A DNA stretch of 64,000 nt from positions 62,001 to 126,000 of the forward strand of contig NZ_JAFBDU010000003.1 in the NCBI RefSeq assembly GCF_016908395.1, in the 5' to 3' direction. Each line of letters begins with the position of its first letter. Within the stretch, counting starts at the first letter, position 1. Origin of the DNA: Metabacillus crassostreae. Lineage in GTDB: Bacteria > Bacillota > Bacilli > Bacillales > Bacillaceae. Shown here piece after piece: positions 29,573 to 39,757 of the stretch. Position numbers and translations under genes: made by a program. The notes beneath the pieces are model-generated. The model had not been told where the DNA came from and made no database searches. It worked only from the letters and a program-made list of their open reading frames with translations.

Positions 29573-30091
29573 ATGTTTGATCAAGCTTATATTGATTATC
29601 TTATTTACTTTCATTGTGAACGAGATTATTTTGAATGTCATGAGGTGCTTGAGGAGCATTGGAAAAAAGACCCACCAAAGGAACGAAAAAAATATTGGGT
29701 TGGTCTTATACAAATTGCTGTAGGTCTTTATCATCAAAGGAGAGGTAACTATCCTGGTGCTTACAGAATGATATCTAATGCAATCAACCTACTAGTACAC
29801 GAGAAAGACATACTCAACCTACTAGGGTTACATAGTGATGAATTATTAAATCAACTAAAATATAGAAAACTAGAAATCTTCAACAAGCAACCTTATCATA
29901 GTTTTAACCTTCCAATTGTTGATAAAAAGTTAAAATCGATATGTAATAACCGATGTTTACATGAAAATCTTACTTGGGGGAAACATAGTGACTTAAGTAA
30001 TGAATACTTATTACATAAACATATAAAACGTGACCGATCAGAGGTTATTACAGAACGAGAGCTTCAACTCAAAAAGCGGCACTCTAAATAA
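29573..30091 (+). CDS. ypuF: YpuF, DUF309 family protein
   Basis: Protein of 172 residues with the DUF309 signature (YFECHEVLEEHWK at about 19-31, then GLIQIAVGLYHQRRGN). It contains conserved His and Glu residues and is helical; the biochemical function is unknown. Gene position beside ribT and scpA matches B. subtilis ypuF. The C-terminal third is basic and not conserved in any motif I recognise. Convergent with ribT across a shared terminator. Confidence 0.85.
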   Translation: MFDQAYIDYLIYFHCERDYFECHEVLEEHWKKDPPKERKKYWVGLIQIAVGLYHQRRGNYPGAYRMISNAINLLVHEKDILNLLGLHSDELLNQLKYRKLEIFNKQPYHSFNLPIVDKKLKSICNNRCLHENLTWGKHSDLSNEYLLHKHIKRDRSEVITERELQLKKRHSK

Positions 30092-30120
30092 ATGAATGTC
30101 CAAACCTTTTCATTTCCATA

Positions 30121-30161
30121 AAAAAACAAGCCAGAATTCAGCGAATAACTGGCTTGTTTTT

Positions 30162-30162
<1 letters not shown>
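30121..30162. terminator. Bidirectional terminator between ypuF and ribT
   Basis: AAAAAACAAGCCAG / CTGGCTTGTTTTTT perfect 14-bp stem with a 14-nt loop. Confidence 0.92.
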
Positions 30163-30539
<377 letters not shown>

Positions 30540-30582
30540 TCATTAACGAAATAGCTTCCTTTTATCAGAAAGCAAAGTACTA

Positions 30583-30645
30583 CCAAAAAAGCACAAATTA
30601 AGTCCAGTTAAGTTCCTACTAGTATCTAATGTTATGCTTTTTTGG
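30583..30645. repeat. Long-range inverted repeat between ribH and ribT
   Basis: CCAAAAAAGCA at 30583-30593 and TGCTTTTTTGG at 30635-30645 are perfect 11-bp complements 41 nt apart. A second pair GCATATTC / GAATATGC lies at about 30659-30692. Either could end the ribH transcript or fold into a cruciform. Confidence 0.45.
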
Positions 30646-30788
30646 TTTTTGACTGACGCATATTCCTTGCCATTAACCGCTGTTGAATATGCGGGTAAAC
30701 TAAAGTGGCATTGAGTATCTGTTATTATATAGTTCTTCTCAAGATATTATATACAGTTTTCTACCTTTTTTAAACACTTTTACGTAAA

Positions 30789-31253
30789 TTATTCAAAAGT
30801 GTTAAGTAAATTAGCCATTTCAATTGCAGTTACTGCAGCTTCATAGCCTTTATTTCCTGCTTTTGTACCAGCTCTTTCTACTGCCTGTTCAATTGTCTCT
30901 GTTGTTAAAACTCCAAAAATAACTGGCACTCCAGTTGTTAATGATGCTTGTGAAACACCTTTCGCTGCTTCGTTACAAACATAATCATAGTGAGTAGTAG
31001 CTCCACGAATAACAGTACCTAAAGTGATAACTGCATCGTATTTACCTGATTCCGCTAATTTTTTCGCTACTAATGGTAATTCAAATGCACCTGGTACCCA
31101 CGCAACTGTTACATTTTCATTTTCAACTCCATGTCTTCTTAAGCCATCCTCAGCTCCACCAAGAAGCTTAGATGTAATAAATTCATTAAAACGAGCTACC
31201 ACTATTGCAACTTTTAAACCACTACCAATTAAATGTCCTTCATATGTTTTCAT
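30789..31253 (-). CDS. ribH: RibH, 6,7-dimethyl-8-ribityllumazine synthase
   Basis: Lumazine synthase of 154 residues, the B. subtilis length. Motifs are FNEFIT (about 22-27), the loop [14 protein letters not shown] with the catalytic histidine, and GNKGYEAA. It condenses the 4-carbon DHBP product of RibBA with the diaminouracil, giving the substrate of RibE. The start is ATG 31253 after GGAGG. Third gene in the riboswitch operon. Confidence 0.95.
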   Translation of the reverse strand: MKTYEGHLIGSGLKVAIVVARFNEFITSKLLGGAEDGLRRHGVENENVTVAWVPGAFELPLVAKKLAESGKYDAVITLGTVIRGATTHYDYVCNEAAKGVSQASLTTGVPVIFGVLTTETIEQAVERAGTKAGNKGYEAAVTAIEMANLLNTFE

Positions 31254-31375
31254 ATTTATTCCTCCAAATTTTATTAGAAATTTATAAGTATAAACTACTG
31301 TATTAAGGTTGAATGACATCTTTTCTTTATCAAAATGCCATCCTTTGTACGAGATGTCTCCATATTGAAGATATT

Positions 31376-32569
31376 TTAGAAATGTAAGAAATGACCTAGC
31401 TTTTCATACTTTGTACGTAAGTATTGTTTGTTTTCTTCTCGTTCTGGCATTTGAATAGGAACACGATCAACAACTGTTAATCCATATCCTTCTAACCCAG
31501 CAATTTTACGAGGGTTATTAGTCAATAACTTCATTTTTTGTATACCTAGATCTCTGATTATTTGAGCACCAATTCCATAATCTCTAAGATCAGGAGCAAA
31601 GCCTAGCTTTTCATTTGCTGCAACTGTGTCATATCCTTCTTCTTGAAGCTTATAGGCTCTCATTTTATTAAGTAAACCTATACCTCTTCCTTCTTGACGC
31701 ATATAAAGCAGTACACCTTTACCTGCTTTTTCAATTTGTGTTAATGCAGCATGAAGCTGAGGACCACAATCACATCTAAAAGAACCAAACACATCTCCAG
31801 TTAAACATTCGGAATGAACTCGTACTATAATGTCTTCACTAGAATCAATATCACCTTTTACAAAAGCAACATGCTCTTTATCATCTAAAGTGTTTGAATA
31901 TCCAATTGCTTTAAAAGATCCAAACTCTGTTGGTAGGTCTATTTCTACTTCGCGTTTCACTAGTTTTTCGGTTGTGTTTCGATACTTAATTAAATCTTTT
32001 ATAGTGATAATCTTTAAATTTAATTTCTCTGAAAGTACTAATAAATCCGGTACTCTCGCCATTGTGCCATCTTCTTTAATAATTTCACAAATAACTCCAC
32101 CTGGTTTAGCTCCACTTAGCAAAGATAAATCAACTGCAGCTTCAGTATGACCTGCACGTCTTAGAACACCACCTGTTTTTGCAATTAAAGGAAAGGTATG
32201 TCCTGGTCGTTTAAAGTCAGCTGACTTCACATCCTCTGATAAAAGAGCTTTAACAGTGTCCGCACGTTCAAAAGCACTGATCCCTGTTGTGTTAGTTTTG
32301 TAATCTACACTCACTGTAAAAGCTGTACCATGCGGATCAGTATTTTGAGATACCATTGGTGTTAAATCTAATTTTTCAGCTTGTTCTTCTGTTATAGGAA
32401 CACAAACTAGTCCTCTACCATGCTTAATCATAAAGTTGATTGTTTCAGGTGTAACTCGATCAGCTAATGATACAAAATCACCTTCATTTTCACGATCCTC
32501 ATCATCCACCACTATGACAACTTTACCTTCCTTTAGATCTTCTATCGCTTCGTCTATTGTATGAAACAT
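31376..32569 (-). CDS. ribBA: RibBA, bifunctional DHBP synthase / GTP cyclohydrolase II
   Basis: Protein of 397 residues. The N-terminal DHBP synthase (to about 200) has [11 protein letters not shown] and RAGHTEA. The C-terminal GTP cyclohydrolase II has zinc cysteines in [15 protein letters not shown] and the catalytic RQEGRGIGL. It supplies both branches of riboflavin synthesis. It follows ribE by 36 bp. Confidence 0.96.
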   Translation of the reverse strand: MFHTIDEAIEDLKEGKVVIVVDDEDRENEGDFVSLADRVTPETINFMIKHGRGLVCVPITEEQAEKLDLTPMVSQNTDPHGTAFTVSVDYKTNTTGISAFERADTVKALLSEDVKSADFKRPGHTFPLIAKTGGVLRRAGHTEAAVDLSLLSGAKPGGVICEIIKEDGTMARVPDLLVLSEKLNLKIITIKDLIKYRNTTEKLVKREVEIDLPTEFGSFKAIGYSNTLDDKEHVAFVKGDIDSSEDIIVRVHSECLTGDVFGSFRCDCGPQLHAALTQIEKAGKGVLLYMRQEGRGIGLLNKMRAYKLQEEGYDTVAANEKLGFAPDLRDYGIGAQIIRDLGIQKMKLLTNNPRKIAGLEGYGLTVVDRVPIQMPEREENKQYLRTKYEKLGHFLHF

Positions 32570-32605
32570 CTAAAAACCCCCTATCAAATTAAGTCTACAT
32601 TCTAA

Positions 32606-33253
32606 TTAAGCATATCCATTTTCTTCTAAAAACGATTTGCTTAGTGAAGAGTTTTTTGGAGTTATTTGTTGGTTGACGAACTTCCTAATATACTTACCCA
32701 CCATATCACACTCAATATTTACAATATCCCCTACATCCTTTGATCCTAATATTGTTTCACTCAATGTATGTGGGATAATTGAAATCGTCACTTTTTCTTT
32801 TTCTAGCCCAAAGATTGTTAAGCTAATTCCATCGATTGTAATAGATCCTTTATGAATAAGTGTATCTGTTAAATGCTCCGAAATTTTCAAATCGTAATAA
32901 ACAGCATTTGAGAACCTCTGTTTTTTTATAATTTGAGCTGTTCCATCAACATGTCCTGATACAAAATGACCACCAAATCTACCATTAGCTGCCATTGCTC
33001 TTTCTAAATTCACTTTAGAGCCTTGCTTTAATTGTGACAAAGAAGTACTTTTAACTGTTTCCGGCATCACATCAACTGAAAATGAAGATTCATTATATTC
33101 AGTTACTGTTAAACAAACACCATTAACCGCAATACTGTCACCTAAATTTATATCATGTAAAATTTTTGTCGCTTCAATTGAAAATACAATCGCTTCTCTA
33201 GAGCTTTGTAGTTTTTTTATTGATCCTATTTCTTCAATAATTCCTGTAAACAA
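32606..33253 (-). CDS. ribE: RibE, riboflavin synthase alpha chain
   Basis: Protein of 215 residues made of two homologous lumazine-binding repeats (MFTGIIEE..., and again from about residue 98 with HVDGTAQI), each with an AVNGVCLTV-like ligand loop. It dismutates two lumazines to riboflavin. The TTG start follows GAGGG. This is the first gene after the FMN riboswitch leader; ribD, normally first, is absent. The C-terminus is longer than the minimal family length. Confidence 0.94.
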   Translation of the reverse strand: MFTGIIEEIGSIKKLQSSREAIVFSIEATKILHDINLGDSIAVNGVCLTVTEYNESSFSVDVMPETVKSTSLSQLKQGSKVNLERAMAANGRFGGHFVSGHVDGTAQIIKKQRFSNAVYYDLKISEHLTDTLIHKGSITIDGISLTIFGLEKEKVTISIIPHTLSETILGSKDVGDIVNIECDMVGKYIRKFVNQQITPKNSSLSKSFLEENGYA

Positions 33254-33292
33254 ATAAATCCCTCACTTTACAATATGCTTGGTCCTAATTAT

Positions 33293-33301
33293 ACCTCCCC
33301 T
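33293..33301 (-). promoter_or_regulatory. Orphan Shine-Dalgarno-like site in the rib leader
   Basis: Minus-strand AGGGGAGGT, a near-perfect ribosome-binding site, is not followed by a start codon at a usable distance. It lies 40 bp before ribE, where ribD would begin in the usual operon, and may be a scar of ribD loss. Confidence 0.35.
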
Positions 33302-33418
33302 GGATTTTGCCATATTATCGTTTACATAAAGTATTTAGGACTATTCATGGGTGGTAAACATGTAAAGTATGCATATAAACCACTTATATTTTACCTGCTT
33401 AAAAAGACACAAAGTAAA

Positions 33419-33445
33419 AAGCCCAAAGTCATAGACTTAGGGCTT
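33419..33445 (-). terminator. Leader terminator of the rib operon (riboswitch expression platform)
   Basis: AAGCCCTAAGTC / GACTTTGGGCTT stem (one mismatch) with a 3-nt loop followed by TTTTT on the minus strand. It lies between the FMN aptamer and ribE, as expected for transcription attenuation when FMN is bound. Confidence 0.75.
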
Positions 33446-33637
33446 AAATAGTTAAGTAATTGATATTTGAGTATGTCAAATAAGAGTATTGTAATCCTTT
33501 TTTTAAAAGTGTTGTAAACTTGTTATATTTAAGTTAAAGGTATTATCAACTTCTCCCTATGGAGCGCATACCCCTGTACATAATGAACATAGTTAAACAC
33601 AAAAAGAAATTCAATACACCGCAAAAAAATTGCGCAA

Positions 33638-33781
33638 TTCTTCTCCCATCCAGACTTTAACTGTCGGCCCTAGAGTTTCACTAGATCCACCGCTAACATG
33701 TTGTTAACGGGTCACGGACTTAGAAGTTACTATATTGTAACTCATCACCGCCGGTAGGGAATTTCACCCTGCCCCGAAGAA
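33638..33781 (-). ncRNA. FMN riboswitch (RFN element)
   Basis: Minus strand shows the conserved RFN core: TTCTTCGGGGCAGGGTG at the 5' end, CCTACCGGCGGT, a variable stem, AGTCCGTGACCC, GGTGGATCTAGTGA and CCGACAGTTAAAGTC, closing with GATGGGAGAAGAA. It binds FMN and controls the downstream rib genes. The leader from here to ribE is about 530 nt, including an independent terminator. Confidence 0.95.
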
Positions 33782-33961
33782 TGTATAAAACGAAATATGA
33801 AATTGTAAGTTACTTGTAAAACAACAAATAATTTATTGCCTTAGAGAATAACTATAATTTATTTTATCTGTATAATGACCTACATGCAATAAATAAGAAC
33901 TTATTATTTAAATATTTTTTCAAACTGCTTTGTTTTTCATAGAATTTCTACATAAATATTA

Positions 33962-33991
33962 AAAAGCTGTACCTAATAAGGCACAGCTTTT
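33962..33991 (-). terminator. Terminator after ppiB
   Basis: AAAAGCTGT / ACAGCTTTT stem with an inner CCT/AGG pair, immediately after the ppiB stop. Confidence 0.75.
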
Positions 33992-33996
33992 CACGA

Positions 33997-34431
33997 TCAT
34001 TCTTCTGTGATTTTTACTTCTTTCATAACATCATTTGGTTTGATGTTATAAATGGCATCTAAATTATCTGTTACTTTTCCAAAAACAGTGTGAACACCAT
34101 TTAAATGTGGTTGCGGCTCATGTACGATGAAGAATTGACTACCACCTGTGTCTTTTCCTGCATGTGCCATTGAAAGTGATCCAGCCTCATGTTTATGAGG
34201 ATTTCCTTGTGTTTCACATTTGATTGTATATCCTGGTCCACCTGTACCTGTTCCGTTAGGACATCCACCTTGAGCTACAAAGCCAGGGATAACACGGTGA
34301 AACGTTAAACCGTTGTAATATCCTTCATTTGCTAATTTCTCAAAATTTGCAACAGTTCCAGGTGCTTCGTTTGGATATAACTCAATACCAATTGTATCTC
34401 CATTTTCCATTGTAATTTGCGCTTTTTTCAT
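33997..34431 (-). CDS. ppiB: PpiB, cyclophilin-type peptidyl-prolyl isomerase
   Basis: Cytoplasmic cyclophilin of 144 residues with [20 protein letters not shown] and [12 protein letters not shown], the catalytic and ligand-binding blocks. It speeds cis-trans isomerisation of prolyl bonds. The start is ATG 34431 ([12 protein letters not shown]) because GGAGG lies 8 nt upstream; earlier in-frame codons lack a site. The position between rib genes and ypuA-lysA is as in B. subtilis. Confidence 0.94.
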   Translation of the reverse strand: MKKAQITMENGDTIGIELYPNEAPGTVANFEKLANEGYYNGLTFHRVIPGFVAQGGCPNGTGTGGPGYTIKCETQGNPHKHEAGSLSMAHAGKDTGGSQFFIVHEPQPHLNGVHTVFGKVTDNLDAIYNIKPNDVMKEVKITEE

Positions 34432-34659
34432 ATGTATGAAACCTCCAGTAAGTATTATACGTCTAATAGACATGAACACCTATCTATTCTACTATAACTA
34501 AGATGCAAACACCAAATAGATCAGCCTATAAAAACATAAAAAGATTTAAAAATCATGTTCATTTACACTTCTTAACAAAAATAGGGTATTGACTATTGAT
34601 AAAAAGCACTATAATAGATGTGATAGAATTAGTTTTGCAAAAACACGGAGGTATTTCAC

Positions 34660-35547
34660 TTGAAAAAAATTATTCTAACCTTAATGGCTATTCTTTTGTT
34701 TGCTTTTCCAACTTTAAGTTTTGCTGATGCAGTTGTCGGAGATATGATTATTACACTTGGAGAAAATTTATCTGAACAGCAAAAACAAGCTCTTTTAAAC
34801 GAAATGAATGCAACTGGAGAAGATGAAATCATCACGGTTTCTAATAAAGAAGAGCATCAATATTTAGGAGCTTATATTCCTAAAGCTACGATAGGAACAA
34901 AAGCAATTTCTTCAACTAGTATCACAATTGAAAAAGCTGGATCTGGTTTAGAGGTCTCTACTAAAAATATAAACTGGGTAACTGATGAAATGTATTTAAA
35001 TGCTCTCATGACTGCTGGTTTAAAGGATGCATCAATCTATGTAACAGCACCTTTTGAAGTGTCTGGAACCGCTGCATTAACAGGTTTAATTAAGGCCTAT
35101 GAAATTTCATCAGATAAAGTGATTCCAGAAGATGTAAAACAAGTAGCAAATGAAGAGTTAGTAACGACAGCTAAACTTGGTGATGAAGTTGGAGCGGAAA
35201 ATGCAGCAGCATTAATGGCCAAGATCAAAGACGAAATCGCAAAGAATGGTGTACCTGAAACAGAGGCAGACTTGCGAGCTCTTATTGAAAATGCAGCAAA
35301 TGAACTTGGTATCACATTAACTGAAGAAGATATAAACAATTTAATTAATTTATTTAATAAAATGAAAGAACTAAATATTGACTGGAATCAAGTTGGTCAA
35401 CAGCTTGAACAAGCAAAAGATCAGATTTCAAATTTCTTAAATTCTGAGGAAGGTCAATCATTTTTACAGCAAGTGCAAGAATTCTTTATCGCATTATGGG
35501 ATGCTATCATTTCAATCTTTACAAACAGTGAACAAAATGCGGCTTAA
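34660..35547 (+). CDS. ypuA: YpuA, exported DUF1002 protein
   Basis: Exported protein of 295 residues with a clear signal peptide (cut near SFA-DA, residues 20-23), an alpha/beta domain and a helical, Asn/Gln-rich C-terminal region. The function is unknown; in B. subtilis ypuA belongs to the sigma-M envelope-stress regulon. I do not see a clear ECF promoter; upstream TTGACT (34589) and TATAAT (34610) are only 15 bp apart. TTG start 34660 with GGAGG 8 nt upstream. Convergent with lysA. Confidence 0.87.
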   Translation: MKKIILTLMAILLFAFPTLSFADAVVGDMIITLGENLSEQQKQALLNEMNATGEDEIITVSNKEEHQYLGAYIPKATIGTKAISSTSITIEKAGSGLEVSTKNINWVTDEMYLNALMTAGLKDASIYVTAPFEVSGTAALTGLIKAYEISSDKVIPEDVKQVANEELVTTAKLGDEVGAENAAALMAKIKDEIAKNGVPETEADLRALIENAANELGITLTEEDINNLINLFNKMKELNIDWNQVGQQLEQAKDQISNFLNSEEGQSFLQQVQEFFIALWDAIISIFTNSEQNAA

Positions 35548-35602
35548 GAGTTAAATATTCTACAAACTCATCTACTAACTTCAATTCTAACAAAGTAAAC
35601 AC

Positions 35603-35636
35603 AAAAGAACCTGCAGATTCGTCTACAGGTTCTTTT
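35603..35636. terminator. Bidirectional terminator between ypuA and lysA
   Basis: AAAAGAACCTG / CAGGTTCTTTT perfect 11-bp stem with a 12-nt loop. Confidence 0.88.
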
Positions 35637-35689
35637 GCATTGAGTTAAAAGAGTATTCTTTTAAACGAGCTACTTTTATAGTTAATTCC

Positions 35690-37012
35690 TTAATTTTGAA
35701 TAACTTTTGATTTAAGCGGCAAGTCATTTACTATAAGATCTTCAAAGCTTTCCCTTTTGATGACAAGCTGTTCTTCTCCATTTTCAACGAATACAACTGC
35801 AGGGCGAGGAATTCTATTATAATTATTTGCCATCGAGTAGCCATATGCTCCCGTACAAAATACAGCAAGGATGTCACTAGGGTTCACTTCTGGTAAAGGT
35901 AGGTCCCAAATTAACATATCTCCACTTTCACAGCACTTACCCGCTATTGAAACAGGCTGTTCATGTTTTTCATTTACGCGGTTTGCTAGTACGGCCTCGT
36001 ATTTTGCTTGATATAGTGCAGGACGAATATTATCACTCATTCCTCCATCGATTGCAACATATTCTCTTATATTAGGTACTGTTTTTTGTGAGCCGATAGT
36101 ATACAGAGTAGTTCCTGCATCTCCTACTAGTGAACGCCCTGGTTCAATCCAGATTTCCGGCATTTTTATACCCATTTCATTTACTTGTTTCTTTACTGCT
36201 TCTACAATTTGTTCAACATAATATGTTGCTGGAAGTGGTTCATCTTCCTCGGTATATCTAATCCCAAAGCCTCCGCCTAAATTGACAACCTCTGGAACGA
36301 ATGAAAATTCACTTTTCCATTCTTCAATTTTTGCAAAAACGCGTTCTGCAGCAAGCACAAAACCTGCTGTATCAAATATTTGAGAGCCAATATGACAGTG
36401 TATACCTAATAAATGAATTCCCTCAATTTTCAATACACGATCAATCGCTTGCTCTATTTGTCCATTTAACAAACCAAAACCAAATTTCGAGTCTTCTTGA
36501 CCAGTTGTAATATAATCATGTGTATGTGCTTCAACACCTGGTGTGACTCGAAGTAGAACTGGGACTTTTGTTGAATACTCTTGTGTAAGCTCTGCTAATA
36601 GTTCGATTTCATAGAAGTTATCAACAACAATACACCCGACTTTTTGCTCTAAAGCCATTTTTAATTCTGCTCTACTTTTGTTATTACCGTGTAAATGGAT
36701 TCTTGATGCCGGAAAGCCAGAAGCAATCGCTGTATATAGCTCCCCACCAGAAACAACATCTAATGATAAACCTTCCTCATCAATTAACTGAAACATAGCA
36801 ATTGAAGAGAAGGCTTTACTTGCATATGCCACCTGTGCGCGGACATTCATTTTTTCAAAGGCTTCTTTAAAACTACGGGCACGTTCTCTTATTAAAGCAA
36901 CATCATAAATATAAAGTGGTGTTCCATATTTACTTGCTAGATTTACAGTATCTACTCCACCTATCTCCAAATGACCTTTTTCATTAATTCTACTAGTACC
37001 ATGTAAGAACAA
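35690..37012 (-). CDS. lysA: LysA, diaminopimelate decarboxylase
   Basis: PLP enzyme of 440 residues with the Schiff-base lysine in YASKAFSS (about residue 65), HCHIGSQ, GGGFGI and the C-terminal CESGDML block. It makes L-lysine from meso-diaminopimelate, the last step of lysine synthesis. Start MFLHGTSRINEKGHLEIGG agrees with the B. subtilis protein. Monocistronic. No lysine riboswitch is visible upstream; the 5' region contains a partial MITE-like repeat instead. Confidence 0.95.
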   Translation of the reverse strand: MFLHGTSRINEKGHLEIGGVDTVNLASKYGTPLYIYDVALIRERARSFKEAFEKMNVRAQVAYASKAFSSIAMFQLIDEEGLSLDVVSGGELYTAIASGFPASRIHLHGNNKSRAELKMALEQKVGCIVVDNFYEIELLAELTQEYSTKVPVLLRVTPGVEAHTHDYITTGQEDSKFGFGLLNGQIEQAIDRVLKIEGIHLLGIHCHIGSQIFDTAGFVLAAERVFAKIEEWKSEFSFVPEVVNLGGGFGIRYTEEDEPLPATYYVEQIVEAVKKQVNEMGIKMPEIWIEPGRSLVGDAGTTLYTIGSQKTVPNIREYVAIDGGMSDNIRPALYQAKYEAVLANRVNEKHEQPVSIAGKCCESGDMLIWDLPLPEVNPSDILAVFCTGAYGYSMANNYNRIPRPAVVFVENGEEQLVIKRESFEDLIVNDLPLKSKVIQN

Positions 37013-37121
37013 CTTGCTTCCCCTCTTTCTACAGCTAGGCTCTTTAAAAGATCTAAAGTTACATGTGAATTCATCTCGTCAATTCTTAACATCTATCAAA
37101 CAAGCTTCGTTTCTATTTGTA

Positions 37122-37245
37122 AGGACTCTTTTCTGAAGGATGGTTGTTAATAATTTAGCTAATAACATGTTAAAAGTGCTATTAACGAATAATAAGGTTC
37201 TATTATCATAAGAAAAGACGCCACTATACGTATACATTGCTGTTT
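37122..37245 (-). repeat. Partial MITE-like repeat, copy 4
   Basis: Begins AGGACTCTTTTCTGAAGG, matching the terminal repeat of the family. It continues with AAGAAAAGACGCCACTA, the counterpart of the internal AAGATGCCACTA block, and breaks off after CATTGCTG. The middle is divergent. It lies between spoVAF's terminator and lysA. Confidence 0.6.
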
Positions 37246-37263
37246 ACTAACCTTAAGAAAAAA

Positions 37264-37292
37264 GACAGTTAACACCAGTGGCATTAACTGTC
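37264..37292 (-). terminator. Terminator after spoVAF
   Basis: GACAGTTAA / TTAACTGTC stem with an 11-nt loop followed by TTTTTT on the minus strand, at the end of the spoVA operon. Confidence 0.8.
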
Positions 37293-37366
37293 TGTTATAA
37301 AAGCGAATCAACATTAAATTAAAGCTACAATATCATAAAAGAGGGGTTCTTTCAATGTCACTTTAC

Positions 37367-38836
37367 CTAATTCGACTGTTTTTTTATATTTTGGGGATGT
37401 ACAATACTAGGTCTTAGCTTTGCACCTGGTACAGATGTACGGATGATGATCTGCCACAATGCCTTAGCATTAAAAGGTAGAAATGGCCATAAGTAAGGAG
37501 TGTTTAATGATCTGATACTCGCAAGTAGTAAAACAAAAACTGTACTACCAACTACAAATCCTTCTAATTGAAACATTGCAACAGAAGTTAATAGCAGTAA
37601 TCTAGCTATTTTATTTGCTCCACTAAGCTCATAGCTTGGTGTCGCAAATGTTCCGATTGCAGCAACTGCTACATATAAGATAACTTCAGGTACGAAAAGA
37701 CCAACATCAATAGCTATTTGACCAATTAATGCAGCAGCAATTAGTCCCATTGCAGTTGATAATGAGGTTGGTGTGTGTATGGCTGCCATTCTTAAAAATT
37801 CAATACCAAAATCGGCGAGAAATATTTGAATAACAATTGGTATATTCTTCTCCTCATTTGGTCCTATAAACGCTATTTCTTTTGGTAGCAAAGATGGCTC
37901 AGATACATATAAAAACCATAACGGCAGTAGAAATATGGATGCGATAATGCCTAAAAAACGTACCCATCTTAGCAATGTTCCAACAGCTGGTGCTTGGCGA
38001 TATTCCTCAGCATGCTGCACGTGATGAAACATTGTTGTTGGTGTTATAATCACACTCGGTGATGTATCAACCATAATTAAAACATGACCTTCTAATAAAT
38101 GATTTGCAGCTACATCTGGTCTCTCCGTATAACGTACTAGAGGGTATGGATTAAAACCCTGCTTCACTAAAAACTCTTCGACAGATTTATCCGCCATTGT
38201 TATCCCATCAATTTCAATAGCTTCTAATTCTTTTTTTATAATTTTAATTAATTCAGGATTCGCAACATCTTTTACATACGCAACACAAACATCTGTTTTC
38301 GAACGTTCTCCTACTTTTAACATTTCATATCGCAATCGTTCATCTCTTATTCTTCGTCTAATAAGCCCTGTGTTTACGATAATATTTTCAACAAACCCAT
38401 CTCTAGCACCACGAACGATTTTTTCTGTATCAGGTTCCTGTGGCTGTCTTCCTGGATAGCTTCTAACATCCACTACTATTCCATAATCACTGCCTTCAAT
38501 CAAAAACACTATTAAACCAGATAGTAATTGATCAACTACTTCATCCAATGTTCTAATTTTCTCAACTGATTGATTGACAATACGATTTTCTAAGATTTCC
38601 TTGAACTTGACATGATCAACTTCATCATCACTTATAGCGGTAATTTTGTTTAAAATTTGCACAATGTAAGCTGTATCACATAAACCGTTTAAAAAATACA
38701 TATTTACTTGATAGTCCATAATATATAATTTTCTTATACCCAAATCAAAACTAGTGTTTAATCCAACATGTTCTTTAAAAAATTTCTCATTCTCTGCTAA
38801 ATTACCTGAAATGGGGTATTTATTTTTGGTTGTCAT
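37367..38836 (-). CDS. spoVAF: SpoVAF, GerA-family membrane protein
   Basis: Protein of 489 residues of the GerA/SpoVAF family, with a soluble N-terminal half (ending near [20 protein letters not shown]) and a C-terminal half with several membrane helices. The family forms part of spore inner-membrane germination channels. The ATG follows GGAG and overlaps spoVAEA by 17 nt. Last gene of the operon, followed by a terminator. Confidence 0.93.
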   Translation of the reverse strand: MTTKNKYPISGNLAENEKFFKEHVGLNTSFDLGIRKLYIMDYQVNMYFLNGLCDTAYIVQILNKITAISDDEVDHVKFKEILENRIVNQSVEKIRTLDEVVDQLLSGLIVFLIEGSDYGIVVDVRSYPGRQPQEPDTEKIVRGARDGFVENIIVNTGLIRRRIRDERLRYEMLKVGERSKTDVCVAYVKDVANPELIKIIKKELEAIEIDGITMADKSVEEFLVKQGFNPYPLVRYTERPDVAANHLLEGHVLIMVDTSPSVIITPTTMFHHVQHAEEYRQAPAVGTLLRWVRFLGIIASIFLLPLWFLYVSEPSLLPKEIAFIGPNEEKNIPIVIQIFLADFGIEFLRMAAIHTPTSLSTAMGLIAAALIGQIAIDVGLFVPEVILYVAVAAIGTFATPSYELSGANKIARLLLLTSVAMFQLEGFVVGSTVFVLLLASIRSLNTPYLWPFLPFNAKALWQIIIRTSVPGAKLRPSIVHPQNIKKQSN

Positions 38837-39398
38837 GATATCCGCTCCTTTCTAAAATTAATTCAACAGCTTTTAAGGTGATTGGACATCCATTTTTCAC
38901 ACTATCTTTTCTTGCCATTTTTCCGATATCACCTATTCCGACAATAATAGGAACATCCAGTTGATCAAGACAATAAACCGTGTCACCGCTTATCCTTCCT
39001 AATTCAAGGTCCTTTAATCCACTTTTATCTACTCCGTACTCCGTTAATTCTCCAAAGCGATCGATACTAACATCTACTTTAGCCCACTCTGTTTGGTGAG
39101 TCTTTGATGCAACTGCAATAATTCCTAAAACCTCAATCTCAGCGTGCTCTGCAACATATTTTAAAGCAATCTCTCCAGCTCCTTCACCAAGTAAGCCACA
39201 ATCATCAAACATTACAAAAACAGGATCATTTTTGGCTTTGAGGATGAGCTGAACAATTTGTGATCCTGTTAATGTAGTTGGATTTCCCTGTGATTGTGAA
39301 ATAGCTCTTCCACCTATATTAGCCGCTACATATTGAATTGTTCGGGCAGCATACTCATCACCATCTGTTACTAGAATGACCCTTCTTTTTTTTGTCAA
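38820..39398 (-). CDS. spoVAEA: SpoVAEA, soluble spore protein
   Basis: Protein of 192 residues beginning [17 protein letters not shown], without membrane helices, containing GGRAISQS and a [12 protein letters not shown] block. It is the soluble product encoded between spoVAEB and spoVAF in B. subtilis. The TTG start at 39398 has AGGATA upstream. Confidence 0.9.
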   Translation of the reverse strand: MTKKRRVILVTDGDEYAARTIQYVAANIGGRAISQSQGNPTTLTGSQIVQLILKAKNDPVFVMFDDCGLLGEGAGEIALKYVAEHAEIEVLGIIAVASKTHQTEWAKVDVSIDRFGELTEYGVDKSGLKDLELGRISGDTVYCLDQLDVPIIVGIGDIGKMARKDSVKNGCPITLKAVELILERSGYHDNQK

Positions 39399-39406
39399 TG
39401 TTTATC

Positions 39407-39757
39407 CTATCCTTTCGGCTTAAATATAATAGCCATAATAAAAGCGAATAAAATTGCTGATGAAATTCCCGCAGAAGTTAATTCAAATATCCCAATACCA
39501 ATACCTATAAAACCATGTTCATTTGCTTGTTCCATTGCTCCATGCAAAAGAGAATGACCAAAACTTGTTATTGGAACTGTTGCTCCTGCACCAGCAAATT
39601 CAATCAATTTATCATAAAGGCCAAAGCCATCTAAAATAGCTCCAGTTACAACAAAGGAACTCATAACATGTGCAGGAGTTAGCTTAAATATATCTAAGAG
39701 CAATTGACCTATTACACAAATTGCTCCTCCAACTACAAAAGCTAATAAATATTCCAT
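39407..39757 (-). CDS. spoVAEB: SpoVAEB, channel-forming membrane protein
   Basis: Membrane protein of 116 residues, homologous to SpoVAC (shared [22 protein letters not shown] block, about 56-77). With SpoVAC it is part of the spore inner-membrane channel for Ca-dipicolinate. The start overlaps the spoVAD stop (TGATG), indicating coupled translation. Confidence 0.92.
   Translation of the reverse strand: MEYLLAFVVGGAICVIGQLLLDIFKLTPAHVMSSFVVTGAILDGFGLYDKLIEFAGAGATVPITSFGHSLLHGAMEQANEHGFIGIGIGIFELTSAGISSAILFAFIMAIIFKPKG

Noticed and set aside
34589-34615. Sigma-A promoter of ypuA
   Set aside because: TTGACT and TATAAT are only 15 bp apart and no ECF-type alternative is visible, so I left it uncalled.
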